Assembly (NCBI GenBank): GCA_002311285.1
Contig: DBZU01000023.1
Location: forward strand, 14,414-41,014
Length of the DNA stretch: 26,601 bases
Origin: Dehalococcoidia bacterium UBA1152
Lineage (GTDB): Bacteria; Chloroflexota; Dehalococcoidia; Lucifugimonadales; UBA2962
Direction of reading: 5' to 3'
Shown here: positions 14,985 through 23,300 of the stretch, one piece after another
Layout of the letters: every line of letters begins with the position of its first letter
Numbering within the stretch: the stretch's first letter is position 1
Notes under the pieces: generated by a model
The model's input: only the letters and a program-made list of their open reading frames with translations
Told to the model about the DNA's origin: nothing
Database searches by the model: none
Made by a program: the position numbers and the translations under genes

Positions 14985-16013
14985 TTACTCCAATAAAGAC
15001 AAAGCTGATTCAGCAATTTTACTTGGCGAAGGTATATATTGTTCTTCTAGAACGGGGCTATACGGCACCGAAGCATGCGGTGCATTCAAACGTATTGGAG
15101 GAGAATCAAGAAAGTCAAAGGCCTGTTCCGCTATTAGAGCAGAAAGCTCCGAAGCCATAGAACATTTAGGGTAGTCCTCATCGACTATAACGACCTTACG
15201 AGTTTTTTTAACTGAGCTAAGAATTGCATCCTCGTCAAGTGGTGAAAGGGACAAAAGATCAATAACTTCTACGGAATATCCTTTTGGTTCAAGAATTTTC
15301 GCGGCTTCAAGGCATTGATAGGTAGTATAACTTATACCTATTAGAGTCACATCGGTTCCTTCTTTAGGTCGATCTGCTTTACCTATAGGAAATTCGTAAC
15401 TATCCTCTGGTACATGAATTCCTCCGCCAACACCTCCCATAAGTAATTTATTATTAAAAACAATTACTGGATCGTCATCTCGTATAGCAGCGATGTGAAG
15501 ACCTTTTGCATTATATGCGTTTGATGGAGCAACACATTTAAGTCCAGGAAAATGAACAAAAATAGAGTAGAGTGTTTCAGAGTGTTGAGCAGCTGATCCA
15601 ACTCCTGCCCCAGTAGAAGTAATTACAGTTAAAGGTAACTTAACTTTGCCTCCAAACATATAATGCATTTTTGACATATTGTTGAAAATTTGATCTCCAC
15701 ACACCCCAACAAAACCCACGAACATTAAGTCGGCAATTGGTCGTAGTCCAGTCGCAGCTGCACCCACAGCCGCTCCGATAAAACCGTTCTCAGAAATGGG
15801 AGTGTCTCTGACTCTTTCAGGCCCAAATTTACCTATCAGGCCGCCGGTCAGTTTAAAAACACCTCCCCACGCGTCTTCAAATTCTGATCTGCCAGCCCCT
15901 CCAGCAACGTCCTCTCCCATAAGAATAATTGAAGGGTCCCTTTCGAATTCTTGATGGAATGCTTCATTGACTGCCTGTGTATATGTTAGTGATCTTACTG
16001 ATGTGCTTACCAT
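14985..16013 (-). CDS. E1 beta paralogue 1 of the 2-oxo acid/acetoin dehydrogenase
   Basis: 342 residues, the canonical-looking E1 beta. With E1 alpha it forms the thiamine-diphosphate-dependent decarboxylase. The GEDV motif is intact (E34), as are RVRDTPISENGF (E75), the SAAQHSETLYSIF segment with H144, and the C-terminal VVIVDEDYPKCSMASELSAL. Good similarity to AcoB-like and PdhB-like proteins does not settle whether acetoin, pyruvate or another 2-oxo acid is the substrate. GGAG lies 8 nt before the ATG. It begins 26 nt after the E1 alpha stop and ends 11 nt before paralogue 2, so all four genes look cotranscribed. Confidence 0.94.
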   Translation of the reverse strand: MVSTSVRSLTYTQAVNEAFHQEFERDPSIILMGEDVAGGAGRSEFEDAWGGVFKLTGGLIGKFGPERVRDTPISENGFIGAAVGAAATGLRPIADLMFVGFVGVCGDQIFNNMSKMHYMFGGKVKLPLTVITSTGAGVGSAAQHSETLYSIFVHFPGLKCVAPSNAYNAKGLHIAAIRDDDPVIVFNNKLLMGGVGGGIHVPEDSYEFPIGKADRPKEGTDVTLIGISYTTYQCLEAAKILEPKGYSVEVIDLLSLSPLDEDAILSSVKKTRKVVIVDEDYPKCSMASELSALIAEQAFDFLDSPPIRLNAPHASVPYSPVLEEQYIPSPSKIAESALSLLE

Positions 16014-16039
16014 ATCTTAATCTCCAATTATTTAATTAA

Positions 16040-17023
16040 CTACGGATACTTTACATAAACATCGCTTAAAAGCTCGGAAGGGTCTGGGTAAGCGCTTTCT
16101 ATGGCAAATTGAGTTGCTTTTTCAACCCTTTGGACTGCATCATTATCTATTGCTTCAAGTTTATTTTTAGAAGCCGTTCCACTTTCTATCAAAAATTGTT
16201 CCATTGTTTTAATACAATCTTTGTCTTTGTAATGTTTTTGTTCCTCTGGTGTGCGATAACCCAGAGGATTGTCTGCTCCAAAGTGACCATGGTACCTATA
16301 AGTAAAAGCCTCTATAAGCGTAGGGCCATCGCCTTTCCTTGCCCTTGCAACAGCTTCCTCCGCCACTTCATACACTTCAATCACATTTTGGCCGTCAACT
16401 GTTACTCCGGGCATTCCATATCCCGCTGCGCGATTTGCCACTGATTGACCAGCAATAGCATATTCAAAAGGCGTAGACTCAGCATATCGGTTGTTTTCAC
16501 ATACAAATAAAACTGGCAGGCTCCATATGGAAGCCAAATTCATTGCTTCATGCAATGAGCCCTGGCTTGATGCTCCATCGCCAAAGAATACTACGCTTAC
16601 ATTATCTCTGCCTTGAATCTTAGCAGCTAACGCACATCCTGTGGCGACTGGAATATTAGATCCAACGACTCCATTTGCACCGAGCATACCCTTGGTTGCA
16701 TCAGCAATATGCATAGTGCCGCCTTTTCCTCGGTTTGTACCTGTTACTTTACCAAGTAATTCAGCCATCATTTCATTTATGTCTACTCCCTTGGCGATAC
16801 AATGGTGATGACTGCGATGATTTCCTAAAACATAGTCGTTATCATCAAGATGGACACATATTCCTGTTGGCGTCGCCTCTTCTCCGATAGCCGAATGCGT
16901 ACCCAGAATCCGACCTGAGTCAGCCTCTCTTTTTGCTTGTTCTTCAAATCTTCGTATCAATACCATGGTCTCATACATCCACATGAGTTTATCTTTGGGG
17001 ATTGACGATTGAGATTCAGTCAA
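16040..17023 (-). CDS. E1 alpha (thiamine-diphosphate-binding) subunit of the 2-oxo acid/acetoin dehydrogenase
   Basis: 327 residues, the usual size of AcoA/PdhA-type subunits. The thiamine-diphosphate/Mg motif is complete, from GDG at 148-150 to NN at 177-178 with the expected spacing. Other signatures are GTHSAIGEEA (41-50), HRSHHHCIAKG (69-79) and the loop YRYHGHFGADN. The start is TTG at 17023, preceded by a strong AGGAGGTG at suitable spacing; no closer ATG exists. It is the first gene of the operon E1 alpha, E1 beta 1, E1 beta 2, E2, driven from the divergent region it shares with the amidohydrolase. The compact length and gene order resemble acetoin dehydrogenase clusters, but the substrate is not proven. 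Confidence 0.94.
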   Translation of the reverse strand: MTESQSSIPKDKLMWMYETMVLIRRFEEQAKREADSGRILGTHSAIGEEATPTGICVHLDDNDYVLGNHRSHHHCIAKGVDINEMMAELLGKVTGTNRGKGGTMHIADATKGMLGANGVVGSNIPVATGCALAAKIQGRDNVSVVFFGDGASSQGSLHEAMNLASIWSLPVLFVCENNRYAESTPFEYAIAGQSVANRAAGYGMPGVTVDGQNVIEVYEVAEEAVARARKGDGPTLIEAFTYRYHGHFGADNPLGYRTPEEQKHYKDKDCIKTMEQFLIESGTASKNKLEAIDNDAVQRVEKATQFAIESAYPDPSELLSDVYVKYP

Positions 17024-17102
17024 AACAACACCTCCTAGTTCTTATACATCTATATGCAGTAAATAAAAAAATTTGTTATCTAGCAAAATTATTGGTGGCA
17101 GG

Positions 17103-17132
17103 ATTATAGCGTGTATCTGTAAAGTTGGCCAA
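17103..17132 (-). promoter_or_regulatory. Candidate promoter of the E1 alpha/beta/beta'/E2 operon
   Basis: Minus strand TTGGCC (17132-17127) is followed by an 18-nt spacer and a perfect TATAAT (17108-17103). The leader to the TTG start would be about 73 nt and contains the AGGAGGTG ribosome-binding site. Confidence 0.5.
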
Positions 17133-17136
17133 ACAC

Positions 17137-17145
17137 TGCTATAAT
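17137..17145 (+). promoter_or_regulatory. Extended -10 promoter element of the amidohydrolase gene
   Basis: TGCTATAAT (17137-17145) is a perfect extended -10 (TGnTATAAT). No good -35 hexamer lies 17 nt upstream, which is usual for extended -10 promoters. Initiation near 17152 would give a leader of about 21 nt that includes the AAGGAG site before ATG 17174. Confidence 0.55.
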
Positions 17146-17173
17146 CCTGCCGAAGTTGAATAAGGAGCCACGA

Positions 17174-18412
17174 ATGCGGCGCATTCTAATTGCAGACCAA
17201 CTCATTGACGGACTCAGCCACACTCCGATTAAAAACGGAGTAGTGATAATTCAAGATCAAACAATAGATGCAATCACTACTAAAGACCAACTAGGCAATG
17301 ACCCGGAAGGTGAAATTATTGAGGTTCCCGGTGGAACAATCATGCCAGGATTCATTGAAATGCACACACATATGCATTGTTCAGCGGAGCCAGAAGCGTA
17401 TGAGCAGGTCACCTCTGAAACCCATGAAGAACTTTTGATGCGTTCTGTAGAAGCGGTTAGATCAACTTTAATTTCCGGTGTAACCACAATGCGGGATTTG
17501 GGTAGTAAGAACGAAATAGCTTTTGCTGTAAAAAAGGCCGTTTCTGAAAAAAAAATACATGGACCTAGGCTATTAGTCACAGGCACACCGATAACGACTA
17601 CCGCTGGTCACTGCAACTTTTTTGGCACGGAAGCCGACACTGCTGATAATGTTATTTCAGCACTTAGAAATCAAGTGAAACTTGGAGCCGATTACATAAA
17701 AATCATGTCTACTGGGGGCGTTTTTACACCGAGGAGTAATGTTCGTGTAGCACAATACAATTCAGATACACTGCGGTTAGCAGTAAAAGACGCAGAGAGA
17801 CTAGGCGTTAGAGTTGCAGCACATTGTCATGGCACAGAAGGCGTATTAAATTGCGCTGATGCAGGAATACATAATCTTGTCCACTCTACTTGGCTGTCAG
17901 CTGATCCTGCTGAAAGCTGGGATTATCGACCGGAAGTCGCAGACATTATTGCTGAAAAGGGCCTTTGGGTGGACCCGACTATAGCTATAGCAACAATAAG
18001 AACTGAAAAGGGAATACCTTTTTCGGATCAGGAAATTGCTGCATCAGCTGTTTTGAGCGACATGGAGGGTAGATTCGCTATTTTAAAAGACATGTGGGAT
18101 AGAGGAGTAAAGTTTGTTACAGGATTAGACACTGGCATGTCCTACGTAGGTTTTGGTGATTTTGCATATACTCCGCAAACAATGGTTGAAGGGATGGGCA
18201 TATCAGAAATGGAAGCAATCATCTGTTCGACTTTGACTTCAGCTCAGTGTTTGGGAATCGATAGCGAAACCGGAACCCTTGAAGCTAACAAATCGGCAGA
18301 TGTAGTAATTTTAAATGGCGACCCATTATCGAACATACGACGTTTGCATGACGTTGATACGATTATTAGTCAAGGAGATTTAATTAAGCAAACAGGTAAA
18401 GTGCTAATTTAG
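17174..18412 (+). CDS. Metal-dependent amidohydrolase (imidazolonepropionase/Xaa-Pro dipeptidase-like)
   Basis: 412 residues of the amidohydrolase superfamily (TIM-barrel hydrolases acting on amide or C-N bonds). I use ATG 17174 because AAGGAG (17162-17167) lies 6 nt before it; an in-frame TTG at 17156 would add six residues and has no such site. The metal-site residues are visible: H64-T-H66 in MPGFIEMHTHMH, K176 in ADYIKIM (likely carboxylated lysine), H217 and H219 in AAHCHG, H237 in NLVHSTW, and D319 in TGLDTG. The N- and C-terminal beta-sandwich strands (IADQLIDG, SADVVILNGDPL) are present. No signal peptide is seen, so it is cytoplasmic. The substrate is unknown; sharing a control region with the dehydrogenase operon hints at a linked catabolic role. 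Confidence 0.9.
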   Translation: MRRILIADQLIDGLSHTPIKNGVVIIQDQTIDAITTKDQLGNDPEGEIIEVPGGTIMPGFIEMHTHMHCSAEPEAYEQVTSETHEELLMRSVEAVRSTLISGVTTMRDLGSKNEIAFAVKKAVSEKKIHGPRLLVTGTPITTTAGHCNFFGTEADTADNVISALRNQVKLGADYIKIMSTGGVFTPRSNVRVAQYNSDTLRLAVKDAERLGVRVAAHCHGTEGVLNCADAGIHNLVHSTWLSADPAESWDYRPEVADIIAEKGLWVDPTIAIATIRTEKGIPFSDQEIAASAVLSDMEGRFAILKDMWDRGVKFVTGLDTGMSYVGFGDFAYTPQTMVEGMGISEMEAIICSTLTSAQCLGIDSETGTLEANKSADVVILNGDPLSNIRRLHDVDTIISQGDLIKQTGKVLI

Positions 18413-18438
18413 ATCTATGTTCATGGCTGTGTAACGCC

Positions 18439-19377
18439 CTAGGCTTTTTCCACCCCTAAATCGGCCAGTATATTTGCTAAAATACCTTTTTCTTGGTTAT
18501 TCAAATCTCTAAAAGGCGGCCGTACACTCCCTGCTTCGATACCCACATATTCAGCAGCAGCCTTCAGTACATTTGTGGCATATCCGCCAAAGTCTTCATC
18601 GACAAATCTCCAAAAAGTAGCTTGACGAGAGTGGAGTTTGTCAGCTTCACGGTATTTGCCAGATTGCAACAAATTCCAAAATTTTGCCTCACCTTGTGGC
18701 CAAAATGCCGCGATTCCAGTTATGTAAGAAGTCGCGCCATGCTGATGAGAAAGACCTGCAGTATGCCCATATGAATTATCGACCATTGCAAGCTTGTCAG
18801 AGAAGCGATCTAAAGTTTCCACATAATCCTGGAATGACGGGAGAAACCCCCTTTTTATCGAAACCACACTTTTAATGTCAAGTAATTTTTCTGTAGCTGG
18901 CCCGTCTACAGTCCCACCTAAACTTCTCCACGATTGATCGTATATCATTATGCCGATTTCTGTCTGTCTTGATATTTCAGAGTACCAGTGTATGGTCGCC
19001 TCTTGGTCCATTCCATGATAGTAGTAAGGCGGCGGTATCATGGCCACTCTAACACCTAATTTAAGTGCTTCGTTACAGCGTTCGATAACTTCAAAATGCG
19101 AACTTGATGCTATGCCAGCAATAATCTCTATATCGTCTTTTGCTGCGTCTTTTGCTGCTGTGACTACTTCGATATGCTCTTCTCTAGATAAAGTGTTGTA
19201 TTCTCCGGTTCCAGCAGGGCAAATAATAAATCCTTTACCACGTGAAATGCCACCGTTAACTATGTGCCTGACATTCTTTTTTAACGCATCAGTATTTAAC
19301 TTGTATGATGAGTCAAACGGAGTCATTATAAGTACGGCAGGGCCGATTATTTCTGATTTAATTTCTGAATAATTCAC
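18439..19377 (-). CDS. Dihydrodipicolinate synthase/N-acetylneuraminate lyase-family aldolase
   Basis: 312 residues of the DapA-like class I aldolase family. The Schiff-base lysine is K175 in VVSIKRG and the catalytic tyrosine Y146 in IMIYDQS. The pyruvate-carboxylate loop reads AGTGEYNTLSREEH (55-68) instead of the GTTGE of true DapA, so lysine biosynthesis is doubtful. Members with such changes act as dehydratases, lyases or hydrolases in sugar-acid or amino-acid catabolism. The start is GTG at 19377, supported by AGAGG 7 nt upstream. Its stop faces that of the amidohydrolase 26 nt away. The RAM-domain gene lies 120 nt upstream on the same strand. Confidence 0.88.
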   Translation of the reverse strand: MNYSEIKSEIIGPAVLIMTPFDSSYKLNTDALKKNVRHIVNGGISRGKGFIICPAGTGEYNTLSREEHIEVVTAAKDAAKDDIEIIAGIASSSHFEVIERCNEALKLGVRVAMIPPPYYYHGMDQEATIHWYSEISRQTEIGIMIYDQSWRSLGGTVDGPATEKLLDIKSVVSIKRGFLPSFQDYVETLDRFSDKLAMVDNSYGHTAGLSHQHGATSYITGIAAFWPQGEAKFWNLLQSGKYREADKLHSRQATFWRFVDEDFGGYATNVLKAAAEYVGIEAGSVRPPFRDLNNQEKGILANILADLGVEKA

Positions 19378-19420
19378 AGTTATACCTCTATCAAAATACA
19401 GATTGTTTTCTAAATATCAT

Positions 19421-19451
19421 ATTCTAACGTTATTGAAAATAATTTTGTCAA
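19421..19451 (-). promoter_or_regulatory. Candidate promoter of the DapA-like gene
   Basis: Minus strand TTGACA (19451-19446), a 19-nt spacer and TAGAAT (19426-19421). The hexamers are good but the spacer is long by about 2 nt. It would let the aldolase gene be transcribed apart from the RAM-domain gene upstream. Confidence 0.4.
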
Positions 19452-19456
19452 TATTT

Positions 19457-19481
19457 TTACACAAGTTTTGTATTCGTGTAA
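19457..19481. promoter_or_regulatory. Imperfect palindrome TTACAC-N13-GTGTAA, possible operator
   Basis: TTACAC (19457-19462) and GTGTAA (19476-19481) form an inverted repeat just upstream of the candidate -35 box of the DapA-like gene. Position suits an activator or repressor site; no regulator can be named. Confidence 0.3.
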
Positions 19482-19497
19482 CAATACTGAAGCAAAA

Positions 19498-19740
19498 CTA
19501 ATTTGTTGACCCCATTGATAAGCATGTAATGGTTCTGACAATTCCGTCGATAACATGAATTTGAGAAGTGATCAAATCTCCTACAGCCGTTAGATCAGGC
19601 GCATTAATTACAGCAATAATGTCATATGGACCAGTAACTGCGTCGACCCTCACAACGCTACTAATTTTCCGTAATTTATCAGACACAGTTTTACTGCTGC
19701 CCACTGAAGTTTCAATTAATATGTAAGCTTTTGTTGACAT
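19498..19740 (-). CDS. Stand-alone Lrp/AsnC-type ligand-binding (RAM) domain protein
   Basis: 80 residues forming only the C-terminal ligand-binding domain of Lrp/AsnC regulators, without a helix-turn-helix. The pattern AYILIETSVGSSKTVSDKLR, VVRVDAVTGPYDIIAVINAP and VIDGIVRTITCLSM matches the beta-alpha-beta-beta-alpha-beta RAM fold, with the GPYDI turn that shapes the effector pocket between subunits. Small RAM proteins of this kind form ring oligomers and may sense amino acids or modulate full-length Lrp proteins. The ATG at 19740 is consistent with the fold's first strand. It lies upstream of the DapA-like gene on the same strand and divergent from the flavin-reductase-like gene. Confidence 0.88.
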   Translation of the reverse strand: MSTKAYILIETSVGSSKTVSDKLRKISSVVRVDAVTGPYDIIAVINAPDLTAVGDLITSQIHVIDGIVRTITCLSMGSTN

Positions 19741-19804
19741 GACAAGTCTTGTTTGACGGTATCGTGATTCTAGGATTTAACATTAAAGCATGTCAAACAT
19801 TTAC

Positions 19805-19814
19805 GCTATAATCC
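19805..19814 (+). promoter_or_regulatory. Candidate -10 region of the flavin-reductase-like gene
   Basis: GCTATAATCC contains a perfect TATAAT (19807-19812), about 36 nt before the GTG start. The same 10-mer occurs in both arms of the 17097-17151 inverted repeat. No clear -35 hexamer is present. Confidence 0.45.
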
Positions 19815-19848
19815 CATTTAGAATAACGAACTTGCAGGAGAAACCAAA

Positions 19849-20352
19849 GTGCTGAATATTCATCAATATAGAAAAGCCTGGTCAAAATTTGCTACAGGCG
19901 TGTCTGTCGTAATGTCAAAAGAATCAGATGGATCAGTCCAAGGTATGGCTGCTAATGGAATCACTTCGGTTTCACTGGATCCAATGTTAGTTTTGGTTTG
20001 TGTTGATCATAGTCGAAATACTTACAAAAGAATTAGAGAATCAGGACGATTTTCCATAAACATTTTGAATCAAAGTCAGACATCAGTTGCTGAATACTAT
20101 GCTCAACGGCCTGAAAAACGCATTGGTCCGCCTCCATGTGAACTGACCTTTGGAAAAAATGGTTCGGTTAAAATCAGTGGTTGTTTAGCGTTTATAGACT
20201 GTTTAGTTCACGAAGAAATTGTACAGGGTGATCACACGATTTATATTGGCAAAGTGATAGCGATAACAACGGATGAAGGAAAACCATTGTTGTTTTTCGA
20301 GTCTATGTTCAACGAGTTGGCTCATGATGGAACCCCTCCAAATTGGGGCTAG
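19849..20352 (+). CDS. Flavin reductase-like FMN-binding protein
   Basis: 167 residues of the flavin_reduct family: small FMN/FAD-binding split-barrel proteins that pass NAD(P)H electrons to free flavin, often for two-component monooxygenases. FATGVSVVMS (14-23), GMAANGITSVSLDPMLVLVC (32-51) and GRFSINIL are the FMN-binding core. The middle has HTIYIGKVIAI, the strand that closes the barrel. The start is GTG at 19849, with AGGAG (19836-19840) 8 nt upstream and a TATAAT box farther up. No monooxygenase partner is adjacent. Its TAG stop overlaps that of the convergent membrane-protein gene in a CTAG (20349-20352). Confidence 0.9.
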   Translation: MLNIHQYRKAWSKFATGVSVVMSKESDGSVQGMAANGITSVSLDPMLVLVCVDHSRNTYKRIRESGRFSINILNQSQTSVAEYYAQRPEKRIGPPPCELTFGKNGSVKISGCLAFIDCLVHEEIVQGDHTIYIGKVIAITTDEGKPLLFFESMFNELAHDGTPPNWG

Positions 20353-23300
20353 TTTTTAACTCTATATATTGTTACTTTCCCACTCTTATAAACCGGGGTG
20401 ATTACACCATTTAAATTAGCATGAAATTTCTCCAACCCGTTAGCAGGGTAGTACAGAGTTTCAAGTTCACCAATATAAATGTAATTAATCCTGTATTTGT
20501 TAATAATATCGATAGCTGTATGAATCTCAGTGGTGGAGTACAACACTTCCACGTCTCGGATGCGTTCAGCTATATCGTTATGGTACAGCCACCTTTGTTG
20601 TTCTTGATGCCATTGCCAACCGATCACAGTTGGTAAACCGGTATATATAGATATACGATTTCCCCAACGATATGCTGGAGTATGCCCCTCCAATATTATC
20701 GGAGATCCAATAATATTCTCCTGTAGCCACATAATCGCTTGATAATCATGTTTCAACACCATAGTGCCCATTTGATCTGTAAACTTAGAAGATTTCATAT
20801 ATGCCATTCCATCAAGTGTTAATCCGCCAGTTACAGAATCGAAACGATCATCTAATCTGTCTCGAGTTCCAAGCACTGGATATATTGCAGAAGAAACAAG
20901 TAGCAGGATTAAGATGAAAATCCAAATAACCATAGAAGGTTTAAATTTAAGGTTGTTTATCAAACGATAAGACTTGAAAACATTTTTGTAATTACTGGCA
21001 AGGCGCCATAGTGCATAGGAGGAGGCTATTCCCAAAAGTATCCAGATCTGCAGATAGAATTTGAAAATCGAGTTCATCCGATCAATATCGCCTTCAACTC
21101 TAAAAACATCTAAGCCAATGGCCAATAATAACGATACTAATACAATTAGTGACACAAACACGTCTGAGCGATATTTATATTCTTTTTGTAGAACCTTAGT
21201 TATACCAACTGAGCATACTAGTAACGCTAATGCTGCCAAAAAAGGAATGGTGCTGCCTGTTTTGATAACTAATGCATACGCTATGGCAGCAACAAGAGAA
21301 AGCGCGAAAAATTTAGATATGTATGGAACAAAAGATTTTTGTATAGGCAAAGACGCCAATGAGAATTTAATGGTATTTTTTTTGAATATGTTTGTTGATC
21401 TAGCATATGAAAAAACATTGCGCATTTCATATATATAAAATGACCCAAGTATAAATATAAATAGTCCATTAATAGCTAAAAATTGCCATAATACAGTTGT
21501 GTTTGTAGTTTTCTCTACGCTCGATACAAATGACTCATAAGTGGTATGAAAAGGCAAGAAAACGAAATAACCAATTAAGAAAATAAACACACAGTGAATT
21601 ATTGACCTCAATGCCATGGAGGAACGTACGTTTTCGTATCTAAAATAATTTGATAAAAATATCGCGATACAGCCAATAATCAAATACGTAGGATAATCCC
21701 AGGTGTTAATCAACCGCAGGGAACCTATTGTTATACCGAGGGTAGCAAGTATACCAATCGTTTGAAAAGATTCTCCGGAAATAAATAGTATTCTTGATTT
21801 GGCAGAGTAGTTTCTGTTGAGAATTAAAGCTAAAGCCAAAACTAAAACTAAAAGTGTAAACGGAATTGCGATCATATGGGCATGCAGATCAGCAAAAAGA
21901 AATGAGAAAAACGGAAATTCAGTTATTTCAAATCCCGGAGGATCTGGAGGCATCATGCGACTCGACTGCCAAAAGTCAAAAGAAGTGTAGGATAATCCTT
22001 TAGCAGTATTAATTAGAGAGGTTACTACTTGTATTATTCCATCTAAATTTCCTAGCACTGCTACAAAAATTGCAGCCATACAGCCTGCTAAATATGGATT
22101 AATAAATGATGGGCCAGTAGAAATCAGAGACTTTATATTTTTTCTTGATATTTGCGACCATACAGCCAGGTTATAGCCTATGCTGAAAGACCCTGCGATT
22201 GTCATGGCAAAAAACAAAGGTATAGCGAGATTGTATGCTGTCCTAAGTTCAATTGCAGTTGCTTTAATCAACATCGCAACTATAAATTGGCCGAAGTAAT
22301 AATAGTTTAAAAACCCTCCTGAAAACCATGGATCGTAAGGGGGCATAGCCGTAGATTTAACAATCGCATTTAAATAGGCTATATCCATAGGCTTTTCACC
22401 ACCCCTAAATGGATGCCATAAATCGGGATTCGCCATGCGAATCACTAAGAATATGAAAAACGCCGTTAGGAACAAACATTCAGTGATTAACAGAAATCTC
22501 CAACGAGTTTGTACAAACTGCAAAATATCTTTTTTGTTAATCACAAAAATGATAAGTGAGGCCAATGTTAGGAATAAAGTAGCTATTGTAATGGTGGCAT
22601 AGTTAAAAGAAAGCCACTGAAAACTAACCAGAAGCCAAACTATGATAGCGATAAACAAAACGCCAATCATCTTTGAAAACATGAATCCTTTATCTGGCAA
22701 CGGGCGCATTATCATAAAAGTTAGAGGGAAGGCTAATATCATTAATCCTTCAATTAGTATCAGCCATATAAGAACAGGATATTTCCTGGTCCAGCTATCA
22801 TTTCTAAATATCTCTGTGTACGTTCCTCCATTTAATTGGGTTGCTAGGTCTTTCTCATTGAATATAGGCCCAGTAGGATTTGTGCCCAACACATTTTTAT
22901 TATTAGACTTAGCTTCGATCATCTGCCTAATGGTGTTTGAGTCATATTTTTGTGCGTTGATAAATATTAGTACCGTAGGGTGGTCATATACTGAGAAACT
23001 CTCATCCGAATGGCCTAAATTTATAGAGACGTTTTTATTTTCGAACCCGCCGAATTTATTTGGTAAAGGCAGATTCGGCCTAGAAAAACTATCATGTATA
23101 AAAGTTAACCCCATCAAACTGGGATATGAAGTTTGGTAGTTTGCCAATTTATAACCTAATTGGCCTGAAAACAACAGTTCATAGTAAACCGAACTATTAG
23201 GATACCTGTCTCGTAATCTAGGTATTGTTCCGTATAGACGATCCGAATATATAATTAATGCATCAGATTTTGCTAATTGATTTGAAATACTATTAGTCTT

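Larger units (their letters stand above)
17097..17151. promoter_or_regulatory. Symmetric divergent control region: perfect 14-bp inverted repeat
   Basis: GGCAGGATTATAGC (17097-17110) is repeated exactly in inverse at 17138-17151 around a 27-nt centre. The centre carries GTGT and ACAC at its ends and the palindrome TTGGCCAA (17125-17132). Each arm contains TATAAT reading outward, toward the E1 alpha operon on the minus strand and toward the amidohydrolase on the plus strand. The layout suits one regulator bound to both arms, or twin promoters. Confidence 0.7.

Noticed and set aside
13945..16013. Possibility that the two E1 beta genes are an assembly duplication
   Set aside because: They differ at about 40% of residues, have different start codons and different motif details, so they are true paralogues.
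22642..23139. Plus-strand open frame of 165 codons
   Set aside because: It is antisense to the intact 1518-residue membrane protein gene; no ribosome-binding site or domain was seen.
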